DNA of 64,000 bases from Colocasia esculenta (Eukaryota > Streptophyta > Magnoliopsida > Alismatales > Araceae), in the NCBI GenBank assembly GCA_014218235.1, contig CM024764.1, positions 71,957,184 to 72,021,183 of the forward strand. The letters are read 5' to 3'. Of this stretch, positions 48,665 to 60,631 are shown piece after piece. Numbering within the stretch: the first letter of the stretch is position 1; each line of letters opens with the position of its first letter. The notes beneath the pieces were generated by a model. That model did no database searches. It was not told where the DNA came from and saw only the letters and a program-made list of their open reading frames with translations. A program made the translations under genes and the position numbers.

Positions 48665-50640
48665 TTACATTCATTACAATTAGTGTACATATCGTTTACA
48701 GTAAACTTTGATACCACTTATAGTAAGTGTATATATCACTTAAAGTAAGTCTTCATATCACTTACAATAAATCTTCATATCACTTATAATAAGTTATTGA
48801 TATCATTTACAGTAAGTCTTCATTTCACTTATAGTAAACCTTTGATAGCACTTACAGTAAGTCTTCATATCACTTACAGTAAACCTTTGATATCACTTAT
48901 AGTAAGCATTTGATATCACTTACAATAAGTTTATATATTGCTTACAGTAAGCATTCATATCACTTACAGTAAGTAGGGCTGTTCATAATTCGGTTCAAAC
49001 TGAAAAGCCAACCAGTTCGGTTCAGTTCTATTCGGTTTGGGCCCCTACACAGTTCAATTCGGTTTCACTTTCTGAAACCGAATATGTATATAATATGTAC
49101 ATTAATAACTCAAACAAAGTGTAAAACAGTTGGTTAGCGTTGGGTGGCGCCTCGCCTGCGACGTCTTGAGTTCGAAATCGGACTCCGTTAAACAGATTTT
49201 TTTTGTCAAAAAAGTGACAGATCTGAGATTGTTGTAAAAACATGCCAAAAGTAGGATTCGAACACCCCACCTATAACCTAATGGTCCAGCGTCTTAGCCA
49301 TCAAGGCAAGTGTGCGGTTGTGTAATAAAAGGCATTACACTTCGATTTAAACCGAACCGAACCGGTTCGGGTTGACCTTGGGATTTGGTTCGGTTCGGTT
49401 TGACCAAAAAATGAGTCAACCCGGATCCGAATTGACCCGTGTTCACCCCTAACAGTAAGTCTTGATATCAGTTACAGCTTACAACTATAAGTTTTTAGAA
49501 AAAAAAACTCTATTTGTTTGTGAGTGTTAAGATTCGAACCTAGGTCTCCACAAACTCAACATGGGATACTCTTACTACTAAGCTACAACCACACTTGTGT
49601 TATAATATAACATCTATTATATTTCACTAAATATTGATATCACTTACAACAAACATACACATCATTTATAGTAAGTCTTGACATCACTTATAGTATATGT
49701 TAAACTTAATTACAGTAACGTTATTCTCTATTACAATATATGTTTATTCTCTATTATACATATGTTAAGCCTCGTTACAGTATATTATTCCTTATTATAG
49801 TATACATTAAGTTATATTACAGTAAACATTATCATCTATTATAGTAAACATAATTCTCTATTATAATATATGTTTATTTTCTATTACAACTTATGTTATG
49901 TCTCGTTACAATAAATATCATTTTCTGTTACAATATACATTAGTTCTGTTACAGAATAACATATGTTAATGTATATTGTAACAGAGCTTAATATATATTA
50001 ATCTACATTAATAACATACATTAACCTATATTATTGTTACAGAATAACATGCGTTAACATACATTAACCTATGTTATACATTAAGCTCTATTATACAATA
50101 TACATTAACTTATGTTATTCTATAGGGTAATATGTATTGTAACAGAACTTAATATATATTAACCTACATTAATAACATACATTAACCTATATTATTGTTC
50201 AGAACCTATGTTAACATACATTAACATATATTAACCTATGTTATATATTAAACTCTATTATATAATATACATTACCTATGTTAGTCTTTAAAAATAATAT
50301 AAGTTAATGTATATAATGTATGTTATTAATGTAAGTTAATATTATTATGCTCTATTACATATATATTAACTTACAGAATAACATACATTAACATATGTTA
50401 TTCTGTAACAGAGCTTAATGTATATTGTAACATGAAATAATATTTACTGTAACAAGACTTAACATAGATTATAATAGAGAATAAATATATATTGTAATAG
50501 AGAATAATGTTTACTATAATTGAGTTTAACATATACTATAAGTGATGTGTATGTCTGCTGTAAGTGATATCAATACTTAATGAAATATAATAGATGCTAT
50601 ATTATAACATAAGTGTGGTTATAGTTTCGTGATAAGAGCA
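48665..50640. mobile_element. Large palindromic foldback element with tRNA-like modules (copy B)
   Basis: The left array (48665-48973 and 49453-49475) has about a dozen CACTTACAGTAAG-type units. Next comes a minus-strand tRNA-like module (about 49510-49605: A-box TAGCTTAGTAGTAAGAG, B-box GGTTCGAATCTT). Then a long inverted repeat: about 49590-49780 is mirrored by about 50440-50620 (ATATTGATATCACTTACA and its complement), with an AT-rich palindromic core. The right end reaches only the 5' half of a plus-strand tRNA-like module (50603-50640) and stops abruptly. A MITE (48974-49451) is inserted in the left array. Overall a symmetrical foldback element, truncated on the right. Confidence 0.7.
48974..49451. 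mobile_element. hAT-like MITE with two convergent tRNA-like modules (copy 4)
   Basis: A 478-bp element with a perfect 8-bp target duplication ACAGTAAG (48966-48973, 49452-49459). Ends TAGGGCTGTTCA and TGTTCACCCCTA. Plus module: A-box-like CAGTTGGTTAGCG near 49127, B-box-like GAGTTCGAAATC 49168-49179. Minus module: B-box (plus-strand GGATTCGAAC) 49253-49262, A-box 49290-49308. The T-rich/TTGTCAAAAAA linker matches the linker of copy 1. Confidence 0.87.
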
Positions 50641-51044
50641 TCCCATGCTCGTCTTCCTGTTGTTGTCTTCTTGACCATTGACTGGCGTAGGTTTGTCTTC
50701 TTCTTGACTCATGACATCCGCCCAGTCACGTTTTCCTCTTCTTCTTCTTACTTTTTTCTTTTGGGTTTGATTGGCAACGACGCCGGCGCCAACTGTAGCG
50801 CCGAGGACTCAACGTTGTTCTGTGGATCTTGCAGCTACTACCAGCAGGGACGCAGGCGCGGCTGTGGGCGTGCGCATGGGGGCCTCCGGCCTGCTGCTGT
50901 TGGTGGCCTTCTGGTGGTCTCTTTTGGCTTAGGAAACCCCGTCGTCGGATCATATAGGATACCTCAGCATCATATCATCTCTACCCGGTTAGATCCCTTA
51001 TTTCTGTCTACATGGTCTTTTCTTCTATCATCTGTATTTATATT
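50641..51044. other. Unassigned GC-richer segment
   Basis: A plus-strand frame runs through here (50629-51198) without recognisable domain, and continues into the EPL duplicate on the wrong strand, so it is not called as a gene. Confidence 0.3.
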
Positions 51045-52202
51045 TTATAGTCCTGTGCACACCGCATTCAACACTGACAGAAAGACGATTGTTATCTCAT
51101 TCATAAACTTGGCTGAAAGAATGTGGCAAAAATTTAGCCAATACAACTTAATTTATCAGTGTGCTCCAAACATCAGCTGTCCTATTTTAATCCAATGATC
51201 ACGTTATAAGTTATAACATTTTACATGAAATAGCTAAAATTAGCATTATTAATTGTTTTGGAGAGATTTGGTTATATACTTATATGGCAACATGAGCAAG
51301 TGTAACTTTAACCTGGAAAACCTTGACTAGTTCCCAGAAGTTCTCGTCTCCTCTTTTTCATCCAACAGTAACAAAAGATATACGCAACATATCCCTCTTT
51401 CCAAAATTGTGAACAAAGATTAACTGCCTCCTCCTGATCAGAAACATCATCTAGATGACTTATAGCAGCCATTCTCGAAAGCAGAAATGATCTTCTCAGA
51501 GTTATCCTTTGAAATTTAAGGGGAGCAATCAGCATGACCGTTTAAAATGCCAGAGTTAAACTGCTCCATCTATTTTTCATCAAACTGCTCCATTCATTTT
51601 TCAACCCCAGAGGCCATGACATAATAAGCCTTCTCAGTCACTAGCACGCTGTCGACTTCATCACCCCACCATGTGGATGTAAGTATCTGGAAACTTCTTC
51701 TCATATCCAGAAAACTGTATCATTCCTGGAATTGGTACCATTCGTACTGGAACCTCTGGCACATTCCGCTCACAACACTCCTTGTGCATCACCATACCAG
51801 TCATTTTTCGTACACAATTCCAGCTTCCAAGCACATTTGCTAGTTCACACTTTACATAGAGGAATTTGTGTATCTACGGGAAGACCTTGGTTTCATTTCC
51901 TGATCTTTGTGAAGAAACTTTGCGGTGTCTCCAAACTTTACTGCTAGGCACCACTCATTAGAACTTGGCAACTGTCACGAGATCATAGCCCCTTCCTTCC
52001 TCCAACACCTATCAGATTCTGTAACCAGAACATTTGGCGGTAAAACTCAGCATATCAACATTCTGCTTAGCCCAGCAAACGCGGGTGCCCATTCCTCTAT
52101 TTTCTGCACGGTACTTTTGACCATTGTGCTCCTCTTCAGATATACGTGAAATAGCTAGGGGAAGGCTGTGCATGCTGTTGTGTACCATTCTCACACCAAG
52201 TA
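51045..52202 (-). pseudogene. Partial duplicate of the EPL gene (pseudogene)
   Basis: Parallels about 19740-20870 of the EPL gene, in the same orientation. It includes intron-side sequence (TTGGCTGAAAGAATG, TTTATCAGTGTGCTCCAAACA) and exon-2 coding sequence: DVSDQEEAVNLCSQF and CWMKKRRRE match DVFDQEKAANLCSQF and YWMKKRKQK. Many substitutions, frameshifts and deletions. The retained intron means DNA-level duplication, not retroposition. It ends at an LTR fragment. Confidence 0.85.
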
Positions 52203-53512
52203 ATAATCAAATTCACTTCCCTACTCGTCACCGGTCACCATGTGACCTCCAAGCCAACATACACCTATATATACATGAACCACATTATCATATAATAACT
52301 TTGCCTGTCATTGGTCATCTCATGACCTCCATAGCAATATTAAACTACAATAAACATTAACCACTTAACTTAATACAATAACATAACTAACATAAATCAC
52401 TAACTAATCATACACTAACTCTTTAACCGTACACCTACTTTACTAATATAAGCAACTTAAACAACTTTAAATAACACAAAATATCAGGGTTAGGTCCACA
52501 CTGGAACCTCACTGCCTAGCCACCACAGTAGACCACGGAAGCTAAAATGCGACGGTCACAAGCGTCGCCTTTCAAATCACGACGACCTATCCGGACACGA
52601 CCATAATCAAAACGCGACAAGGCCCAATGTCGCGATAGAATCGCGATGGCCCGATATGTCGCCTTCACCCAAATCGACAGTCAGAGTCAAAATCGCGACG
52701 GCCCACGTCGTCGTGGAAACAACAGACATAGTAAAGCCCATAATCGCAACAGCCCACTACGTCTCGTTCACAACATGAACGTCGATGGTGAACCCCGTCG
52801 TGTTTCAAATGCGACAGCAAGATCAACCAAACGGCCGTACCCACCCTTCTTCACCAGAAACCTATACATATCTAATTCCAGTAACACTTAAAGCAGTAAA
52901 CATGAAATCTACACTATGGCACATCACCCAAACAAGGTTTCTACCCTTTAATCCATTCAAAGCAAAGTAAAACAAAAGGGCAGTCTCCCTACCAACTAAA
53001 CGAGCCCGAAGAACGCAGAGAACACCTCGTCGCCGGCGTGTCCACGCTCCAGACACCATCCTCGTATGGAACCCGCGCCGCATGAGCCACCAGGAAGCCG
53101 AATCGCCAGAAAATCCCCACAACAGCCTCTCCTTTTCGTCGGATAGAGCTCCTCTACTCTGTCTGGCCGAAACAAGGCAACATATGCACAGTCGAAATCG
53201 CGACGTAGGCAGACGTCGCGTTTAAGAGTTAAACGCGACCACCTTAGCCGTCGCCAATCGGAACTAAAACGCCACACATCACTAAGGCAGTTCAGTGAAT
53301 CACGACGGGAGAGACCGTCACGTTTAAATCGTGATGTGCTGCTCCGTCGCGTTCACAAACAGTGAACTTGTGGGCTAAATAGGCTGAGAGTTAAGGCCCA
53401 CAACACCCACACAACGCACGGAGGCCACAAACAAGGCCCGATGGCCACACATTGGCCAAGAGCACCACACCAGAACCGCTAAAACACTGATCCGAAAAAT
53501 CACGTCGTTACA
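52203..53512 (-). mobile_element. Truncated LTR fragment related to the Gypsy LTR
   Basis: Read on the minus strand it starts at 53512 with TGTAACGACGTGATTTTTCG, comparable with TGTAACGTCGCTTATTTTCG of the 36.5-kb LTR. Near 52300 it has CATGAGATGACCAATGACAG, like GTCATGAGTGACCAATGATAG in that LTR. It ends at 52203 against the EPL duplicate, so the rest of the LTR is missing. It has many GCGAC/GTCGC dyads. Confidence 0.7.
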
Positions 53513-53913
53513 ATCTTTTGTTCTGTCTGTCCAGTCTATAGATGTGGGATAACTTTTAATCAAGGATAGGGAGATTACTAATTACTTGCCACAACTTTTA
53601 CATTCAATACAAAGTAAGGCTACAGCGGGCTAAGCTATCCCCTGGATAACTTATCCAGGAGATAGCCAACCTGACACAAAAAAGCAGCTCCCAATCCTTT
53701 TCGCCTTCCTCGTATGGTGACAAGGAGGGAGGAAACCATCAGGTACATCCTCAGGATGAGCCTCCTTGAACCTTTTCATCCATCAGTCTTTTTCTTCTTT
53801 TTCTGGATGCAATTTCAAGATGCCACACCATAAAATATTGTATAACTTTGCATTTGTAGCCTAATTTTAAGATCTTCATAGACTTTCCAGCTACGTGCAT
53901 GCCTTTGCATGTA
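53513..53913. other. Unassigned sequence flanking the LINE
   Basis: No gene recognised. The right edge (53901-53916) is the left copy of the LINE target duplication. Confidence 0.4.
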
Positions 53914-55016
53914 CTTTTTTTTTGGGGGTAATTTGAGACATAGTTCCATTCAAAAAGCCATCGGAAGAACTGGTGACACAGTTCAGAGAAAATCCAAACA
54001 AAAGACTACAACCGGGGGACTCCCGCCCTCCAAGGACAACCCTCGAAAAAAAAAAAAACAATCACAACGAAACACCGTAGATAAAGCAAATCAGCTACAC
54101 TTTAAGGGGGTTCCCAGATCAAATCCTTGTCACAGAGGGCTGCCAACTCTAGAGGCAGGGCAGAGGACCATTGCATCGCAAATTTTGCCATTCTAGCCTC
54201 AGTTGCCAGCCAATCCGCTGGCAAATTAAAATTTCTGGTGACTCCTAAACCCCTTCGACCCAAATTTCTCTTGAAATTCTCCACGACCTTTTGGATAGAA
54301 TTCCTGATCTCTGGGGGGGCACTGTCCGGACATTCTATAGCATTTATCGCTATCATGCTGTCCCCTTCGACCCAAATACCCTGAATTCCAAACGACCTCC
54401 ATTGTTGTGCTGCTTCAATGGCCAATAACATAGCTTCCACCTCTGCTTTCAGTGGTGTTAGTCCTGCACCATGATCCCTGTACGCCAGAAGGACTTTACC
54501 TGTATAGTCTCTTGTTAAGAAGCCCAATCCATTTTGTATGTTACCATCTTCCCATTTTCGATGCACCGTCGAAGTTTATTTCGATAAAGCCCTCTTCTGG
54601 TTTCTGCCATCCTGTATAGTAGATATGTGAATCGACTGTATTGAGCTGAATATGAAAACCCCAGCACAACTCCAGCTGACTCAGACTTACCACCATCGCA
54701 TCTGCCCAGCATTCTTTGTTTGCTATTAAATTAAATACTCTCCTGCTTTAATAATGATGCCCTCTGCTTTTATCTTTCCTGTGGGCTCTTGGGTTCTGAA
54801 AATCACTTCATTTCTGTGTCTCCATATATATGGAGTCTAGAGCCACTGCCACCACTGCTTTAGTGTAAATACTGATGAAGTTATTTTCCTCCCACTGAGT
54901 ACAGATAGTCCACAGTTCCTCAAGACTAAGAATTCTTCTAGCCCACCCCAAGTGAATAGTCAGTTTATCCCAAATTTCTTGTAAATGTGTGCAATTAACC
55001 TGCCAGTGCATGATTG
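53914..55016 (-). mobile_element. 5'-truncated LINE with RNase H domain
   Basis: Minus orientation; the poly(A) tail is the T run starting at 53914. A 16-bp target duplication GCCTTTGCATGTACTT is at 53901-53916. Its right copy is split: GCCTTTG at 55017-55023 and CATGTACTT at 61666-61674, on either side of the Copia element inserted later. The body encodes a zinc-binding RT tail (about 55010-54800) and an RNase H domain. Confidence 0.85.
54102..54566 (-). pseudogene. LINE RNase H domain (RVT_3 type)
   Basis: The frame shows GFLTRDYTGKVLLAYRDHG, a conserved AEVEAMLLAIEAA helix with the catalytic Glu, WVEGDS with the catalytic Asp, and the later ADWLATEARM region in place of the usual His/Asn-Asp motif. 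This is the ribonuclease H-like end found in many plant LINEs. Upstream sequence (54800-55010) has the HLGWARRILSLEELW-type RT zinc-binding tail in other frames. Confidence 0.75.
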
Positions 55017-55023
55017 GCCTTTG

Positions 55024-56057
55024 TGTTGTTAAAACAGTGGGATAATGGCATAATGCATGGCGATTCATCAACATATAAATCAGTGCAAACCACATGGTAA
55101 ACACAATAAAAAGTAACATGTACATAGGCGCATCCCACAAATACAAATATAACATGAGATTACAGATAATAAGCATGGCGATTACAGCAAAAGGAAAGCG
55201 CGAAAGACGACTGTGGAGGCGTTCCATAATGGAACTCGCCTTAGAGAAAGTATCGCCCCCACTATACGGTGCGATGGGGTCCGGCGACCTTCTCCCAGGG
55301 TACAACCACGAGACACGGAATCGGTCTCGCACAAGAACGATTCCGTAAAGTGAAAGCTATATATAACCAAATCCTCCACTACGAAAAAGCTAGGGCAGGA
55401 AGCATGCACCGAACACCGGAGAGAGCGTCCGACAATGACCGCGACGGCCTGAACACCGGAGAGTGACGGCGAAGACGCACCCGGACGGGAAGGCGACGAC
55501 GGAGCGCGGAGACCTCGCCGGTACGGGAAGGGGCGAGAGAGAGAGCAGCAGGGTCGCGAGCGGTTCCTCCAGACGAAGAGTCAACAGGCGTTTCTGATTT
55601 TCGGTAACCACGATTAGGGAGACCCTAATCACTATATGAGACGCCTCACGCCCGCAGAACCCAAGACAATGGGCCGGTTCAGGGAACCGGTCTAAACAGG
55701 CCCAATCTCTCCAAGAAAAGGGGGAAAACGCAAAAATAAGAAGCAAAAAGGTACCAAGGCAAGTCGGCTGGACCGCGTCATCACACGCGCGCGCCCGCCC
55801 AGCCCAGCCCGGCCCGGCGGCGCGCGTGTGTGATATGGTCTAGCATAACTCCACCCTTGTCTATAAGACATAGTCCCATGGACATTAGGGGTTATGAAGC
55901 CCTTAACTCCTTAGGGGTATCCCATGTGGGACTAAAGACCCCTCACATAAGGACAACATAACACAACTTTTGAGGTACCTTTTACTTTATCAAACTTTTG
56001 TGTTTTTTTTCTCCCATTCTTATAATTGCCCCTCCTAAAGCCACTTTTTACCCAACA
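55024..56057 (-). repeat. 3' LTR of the young Copia (1,034 bp)
   Basis: Nearly identical to 60632-61660. Differences are few: for example two substitutions near 55698, an extra CCCAG repeat near 55800 and a T-run difference near 55999. Confidence 0.93.
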
Positions 56058-56065
56058 TTCCCCCA
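56058..56065 (-). promoter_or_regulatory. Polypurine tract of the young Copia
   Basis: On the minus strand GGGGGAA, preceded by TGTTTGT, directly abuts the 3' LTR start TGTTGGG, the position of the plus-strand primer. Confidence 0.75.
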
Positions 56066-56583
56066 CAAACACAAGGTTTGATAATGAGGAATAAACAAGA
56101 GGATAAACATACCATGCTTTCAGTAAAGGTACCTTTCGGGTTTGAACCTTTACCTAAGTATTCCAAATCTGACTCCCACAGAATCGAAGTGAACTAAGTC
56201 TTGAACTTGATTCTTTAGGGTGAGAGTTGTCAAAGGAAACAACATGATATAGGTTAAGATAGCAATCGTAAAGGTGGCGCATTATGGCCATACGCCCTTT
56301 CCTGTATTATAAGTACATTCAGGAATAACCCAATTCCTTAACTGCGGCCTCACAGTAGTACTCATTTAGGTGGGCTTCTCCAAGGATGCACTGCTTACAT
56401 CCTGCCTTACCAGGCTTGAACCCATTAAGAGTATACAACTCAACCTAATCTTGCAGTTATAGGCACTAGCTTTAGGATTCAGGGGAGGAACTCAGATATG
56501 AGATATCTAATAATTTGAGTGCCTACCAGTTCTCTCAATCAGCTTGTTATTACCACATTGAACCTTCTTTGTAGGATCTCTAC

Positions 56584-58136
56584 TCAGATAGGTTGGGTTG
56601 CTACTGAAGGAGAACTTCTGATGGGTTTCAGTCCCATCCCCATCCTAAATTTCTGGACTTGAATTTTATTCAGTCCCTTAGTCAGAGGATCAGCTGTGTT
56701 GTCCTTGGTACCAACAAAATCCACAGCCATCACTCCCTGAGACACTAACTCCCTTACAGATTTCAATCTGAGTTGGATGTGTCTCCTTTCTTTCTGATTA
56801 TACTTTGAACTTTTGATCTTGGCAATTGTAGTCATATTATCACAATGCACAGAGATCGCAGGTATAGGCTTACTCATCAAGGGAAGTTCAGAAAGAAGAC
56901 CCCTGATCCATTCAGCCTCCATACCAGTGGTGTCCAAAGCACACAACTCAGCCTCAAAAGTAGACCGAGACAAGATGGTTTGCTTAGTCGACCTCCAGGC
57001 GACAGCACCACCTCCCAGGGTAAAGACATACCCTGTACACCATTGCTCCCTGAGTTTTCAGCTATCCAGCTTGCATCACTATATCCTTCAAGGACAGCAG
57101 GGAATTTCCCAAAATGCAAGCCTAGAGTCATAGTACCTTTCAGGTACCTCAGCACTCTATCCAAGCCTTCCCAGTGAGTATGGTCAGGACAGCTAGTGTA
57201 TCTACTGAGTTTAGACACTGCATATGAAATGTCAGGTCTAGTACAGTTTGCAAGATACATTAAGCTTCCTATTACTTGGGAATACCGCAATTGAGACACA
57301 GGAATCCCATTCTTATTCTTGCAGAAAACTCTAGAAGGATCATAGGGTGTAGAGACAGCTTTGCAATTCTGATAGCCAAATTTCTCTAACACTTTCTCAA
57401 TATAATGAGACTGAGAAATAGCTATCCCTTCAGCTGATCTGGTCAGCTTTAGTCCCAGAATTACACTAGCTTCACCCATATCCTTCATCTCAAAGTTTCT
57501 ACTCAAGAATGATTTAGTCTCAAGTATCATTCCCAAATTGTTGCCAAACAACAAAATATCATCTACATACAGACATAGGACAACACAATCATCACCATTT
57601 ATCTTGTAGTAAACACATTTATCAGATTCATTGACTTTAAAGCCAAATGACACGATAGTCATGTCAAAATTTTCATGCCATTGCTTAGGGGCTTGTTTCA
57701 ATCCATATAAGGATTTAACAAGTCTACAAACTTTGTTCCCACTACCAGGTGCTGTAAACCCTTCAGGCTGATCCATATAGATCTCTTCATCAAGATCACC
57801 ATTAAGGAAGGCAATCTTCACATCCATTTGATGGATGGTCAGATCATATATGGAAGCCAAAGCAATTAGTACCCGAATTATGGTAATTCTGGTTACAGGG
57901 GAATAGGTATCAAAATAGTCTATCCCCTCCATCTGTTTGAACCCCTTAGCAACTAACCTAGCTTTAAACTTGTCAATGGTCCCATCAGGATTTAACTTCT
58001 TCTTAAAGACCAATTTGCATCCAATGGTTTTAGAACCAGGAGGAGGATCGACCAACTCCCAAGTGCCATTAGCGATTATGGAATCCATTTCGCTCTTTAT
58101 GGCTTCCTTCCAATGCCGTGCCTCAGGAGAGGCCAT
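56584..58136 (-). CDS. Copia reverse transcriptase and RNase H
   Basis: Domains in order: RT N-terminal WKEAIKSEMDSI and KARLVAKGFKQ, the DTYSPVTRIT block, FLNGDLDEEIYMDQPEGF, catalytic CLYVDDILLFG, then RNase H with the YSDASW Asp region, SRSTFEAELCALDTTGMEAEW, and CDNMTTI, and the HIQLR and DNTADPLTKGL motifs. These copy the element RNA and remove it from the hybrid. One base appears missing from a C run at 57031-57033, shifting frame just after the YSDASW motif; homology continues in the next frame to a stop at 56584. The upstream join with integrase is broken at 58173-58175. All key residues I can see are kept. Confidence 0.88.
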
Positions 58137-59900
58137 GGCATCCTTGAAGGTAGGAGGATCACCCTCGATTTGAAAGCAATAAAATCACTTCCAAAATCCT
58201 TGGCAATCTTTTGTCTTTTACTCCTTCTAGGTTCTACTTCCTCTTCCTGACTATCAGAATCAGGATGAGAGTTGGATGCACTTCCCCCCACATTTGTCAT
58301 CCTTTCCACATGATCTGGAATGGATGAAGATGTGGATGGCCCAGTCTCAGAAGACACAGATTGAGGTAAACCAGTCTTCATGGGAAACACATTCTCAAAG
58401 AATGTAGCATCACGAAACTCAACTATGGTGTTGACATCTATGCCAGGAATCTCAGACTTAATCACTAGAAACCTGTACGCATAGCTGTTTTCAGCATAGC
58501 CTAGAAAGACCGTGTCAACTGTTTTAGGTCCCAGCTTTTTTCTCTTGTGTTCAGGGACAAGTGCCTTAGCTAGGCACCCCCACAGTTTAAGGTATTTCAA
58601 GCTAGACTTTTTATTTCTCCAAAGTTCATATGGACTACTATCTTTATGTTTCAGGGGAACATAATTCAGAATACGGCAAGCCGTATTCAATGCTTCCCCC
58701 CACATATAGTTAGGCAGTCCTGAACTCTGCAGGAGAGAGTTGACCATGTCTATGAATACACGATTCTTTCGTTCAGCTATCCCATTAGACTGAGGTGAAT
58801 AGGGGGCAGTTGTCTCATGAACAATGCCATTATCTTGGCAATATTCACTAAACTGGTTGGAGGTATATTCTCCACCCCTATCAGACCTCAACCTCTTAAG
58901 CACCCGACCTGTTTGTGTTTCTGCTTCTTTCTTAAAGATGATAAACTTCTGTAAAGCCTCATCCTTAGACTTAAGCAAATACACATAGCAATATCTACTA
59001 CAGTCATCTATAAAGGTAATGAAATACTTTCTATGATCCCTAGTCAATATGCCATTAAATTCACAGATATCAGAATGCACAAGATCCAGAATTTCTGAAT
59101 CTCTCACTACAGACTTAAACGGCTTTTTGGGCTGTTTAGCCTGTACACAGATATCACACCTTTTAGAATTATCAATAGCATAATTAGGAATCAATTTCAG
59201 GTTCATCATTCGTTTCAAAGAATTGAAATTAATATGTCCTAGACGTCCATGCCATAAATTAGATGAATCAACGACATTATATGCCACAGAAACAGATGTA
59301 GAAACAACATCAACATCTAAACTTTTATTCATCACATGGTTCACATACACTTTAAACAACCCATCAGATAAATAACCTTTACCAATAAAAGTTTTCTGAC
59401 ACAAAATAACAACTTTATTACATTTAAAGTTCAACTCATAACCCTCCCTAACCAACCTAGAACCTGATAAAATATTCCTCCTAACATTAGGAACATGGTG
59501 CACACTGTGAAGAGACAGCACACGTCCTGAAGTAAACTTCAGATCCACGCGCCCAATTCCCATCACGGTAGCAGTGCTGCCATTACCCATCGTCACGGAG
59601 CAATCACTGGTGGCCTGATAAGACACAAAGTTAGCCCTGTCAGCACATAAATGCACATTGGCTCCAGTGTCTACTAACCACTCATTAGGTTCATAAATAG
59701 TAAATAGCTGAGGGTTTAGAGAGACATACGTGTCACCAGAAGAGTCTCCACCGGTCACTACATTGACCTGAGCTGGATTTTCAGCAGTCTTATGGGTCAA
59801 CTTTTCTTTCCGTTTAGGGCAATCCCCACGGAAGTGACCCTTTTGACCACACACCCAGCATTCTCCAGACTTCTTCTTCTTCTGTATCTTCCCTTGGGTT
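58137..59900 (-). CDS. Copia zinc knuckle, protease and integrase
   Basis: Begins with a CCHC knuckle (C-W-V-C-G-Q-K-G-H-F-R-G-D-C). The aspartic protease has WLVDTGANVHLC. GAG-pre-integrase: HHVPNVRRNILSGSRLV. Integrase: HHCC zinc site WHGRLGHINFNSL and CDICVQAKQ, catalytic core with LVHSDICEF, FIDDCSRYCYVYLLKSKDEA, and PQSNGIAERKN containing the third acidic residue, then the LWGCLAKALVPEHKRKK block. The frame is open to 58097, where it passes RT because of a one-base loss at 58173-58175. Joined to gag by another break near 59891. This protein cuts the polyprotein and inserts the DNA copy. Confidence 0.88.
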
Positions 59901-60610
59901 TCATTTGTGTAGTGGAACCTGCCTTGGGTTTGCCTTTACATCTTTATTTTTATACTTTACCATAAAATTTGCACTAGCCTCTACAGGCATTCCTGGTTTC
60001 TCTTTTCTATGCTCCTCTTCAATGGCAATGGCTCTCATCAAGTCATCAAGAGAAATAGATCCCTTTCTATGTTTGAGAGCCATTCCAAAGTCCTGCCAGG
60101 TCTTTGGAAATTTCTCAATTATGCACATGACTTGAAATTTTTCAGGGAGTTTCATATCACCCTCTGCCAAGCCGTGGATCATAAGGAGAAACTCATGTGC
60201 CTGTTCGGCTACAGATCTGTCCTCCAACATGTGAAACTTGAGGAACTTGCCGACGGAATACTTTTCCAGACCTTGGTCCTCGGTATTGTATTTCCGGTCA
60301 AGTTCATCCCACAGTGCCTTCGAGGTTAGAATGTAGAAGAACTATAGACATCAAACAGGACATCTGACAGTGCAGTCAGTATGCACCCATGTCCAAGTCT
60401 ATCTTTCTCCTTCCATTCCTCAGCCTTTGCTGCACTTGCAGAATCGCCCTCAATCACTTTAGGGGGATCAGACTCTATAACCGAGATCAACCCGATCATT
60501 GTGAACCAAATCTTCATCCGTTGTTGCCAACGTTTGAAGTGTTGCCCTGTAAATTTTGCAGGCATACTAGACATGTCCACTTTCGTGCTAAACGATGAGG
60601 ATGAAGCCAT
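59901..60610 (-). CDS. Copia gag
   Basis: The start ATG at 60610 lies only 21 nt after the LTR end, right after the self-complementary segment, so there is almost no leader. The N-terminus is Ser-rich, then FTGQHFKRWQQRMKIWF, typical of Copia gag. After a one-base loss near 60336-60342 the frame resumes with ALWDELDRKY and continues as MLEDRSVAEQAHEFLLMI, IIEKFPKTWQDF and a basic region. Two more breaks near 59933 and 59891 separate it from the zinc knuckle. Gag forms the particle in which reverse transcription occurs. Confidence 0.82.
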
Positions 60611-60613
60611 GGT

Positions 60614-60629
60614 CGATACTTTCTCTAAG
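60614..60629 (-). promoter_or_regulatory. Putative self-priming primer binding site
   Basis: In element orientation CTTAGAGAAAGTATCG begins 2 nt after the 5' LTR, the normal PBS position. It is the exact reverse complement of 60847-60862 inside the LTR. It does not resemble the usual TGGTATCAGAGC tRNA-Met site. Confidence 0.75.
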
Positions 60630-60631
60630 AC

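Noticed and set aside
48670..48973. Regular CACTTACAGTAAG repeats resembling a CRISPR array
   Set aside because: This is plant nuclear DNA, the spacers are only a few bases and similar to each other, and the array is part of a foldback element seen twice.
50629..51198. 189-residue plus-strand frame
   Set aside because: No domain, and its second half is antisense to the EPL duplicate's intron sequence.
54808..55332. A single 174-residue minus-strand protein
   Set aside because: It is a chance join of Copia LTR sequence with the LINE RT tail across the insertion border at 55024.
58097..58180. Programmed frameshift between integrase and RT of the young Copia
   Set aside because: Five similar one-base losses occur along the element, including within domains, and the same happens in a host gene; sequence error or decay is simpler.
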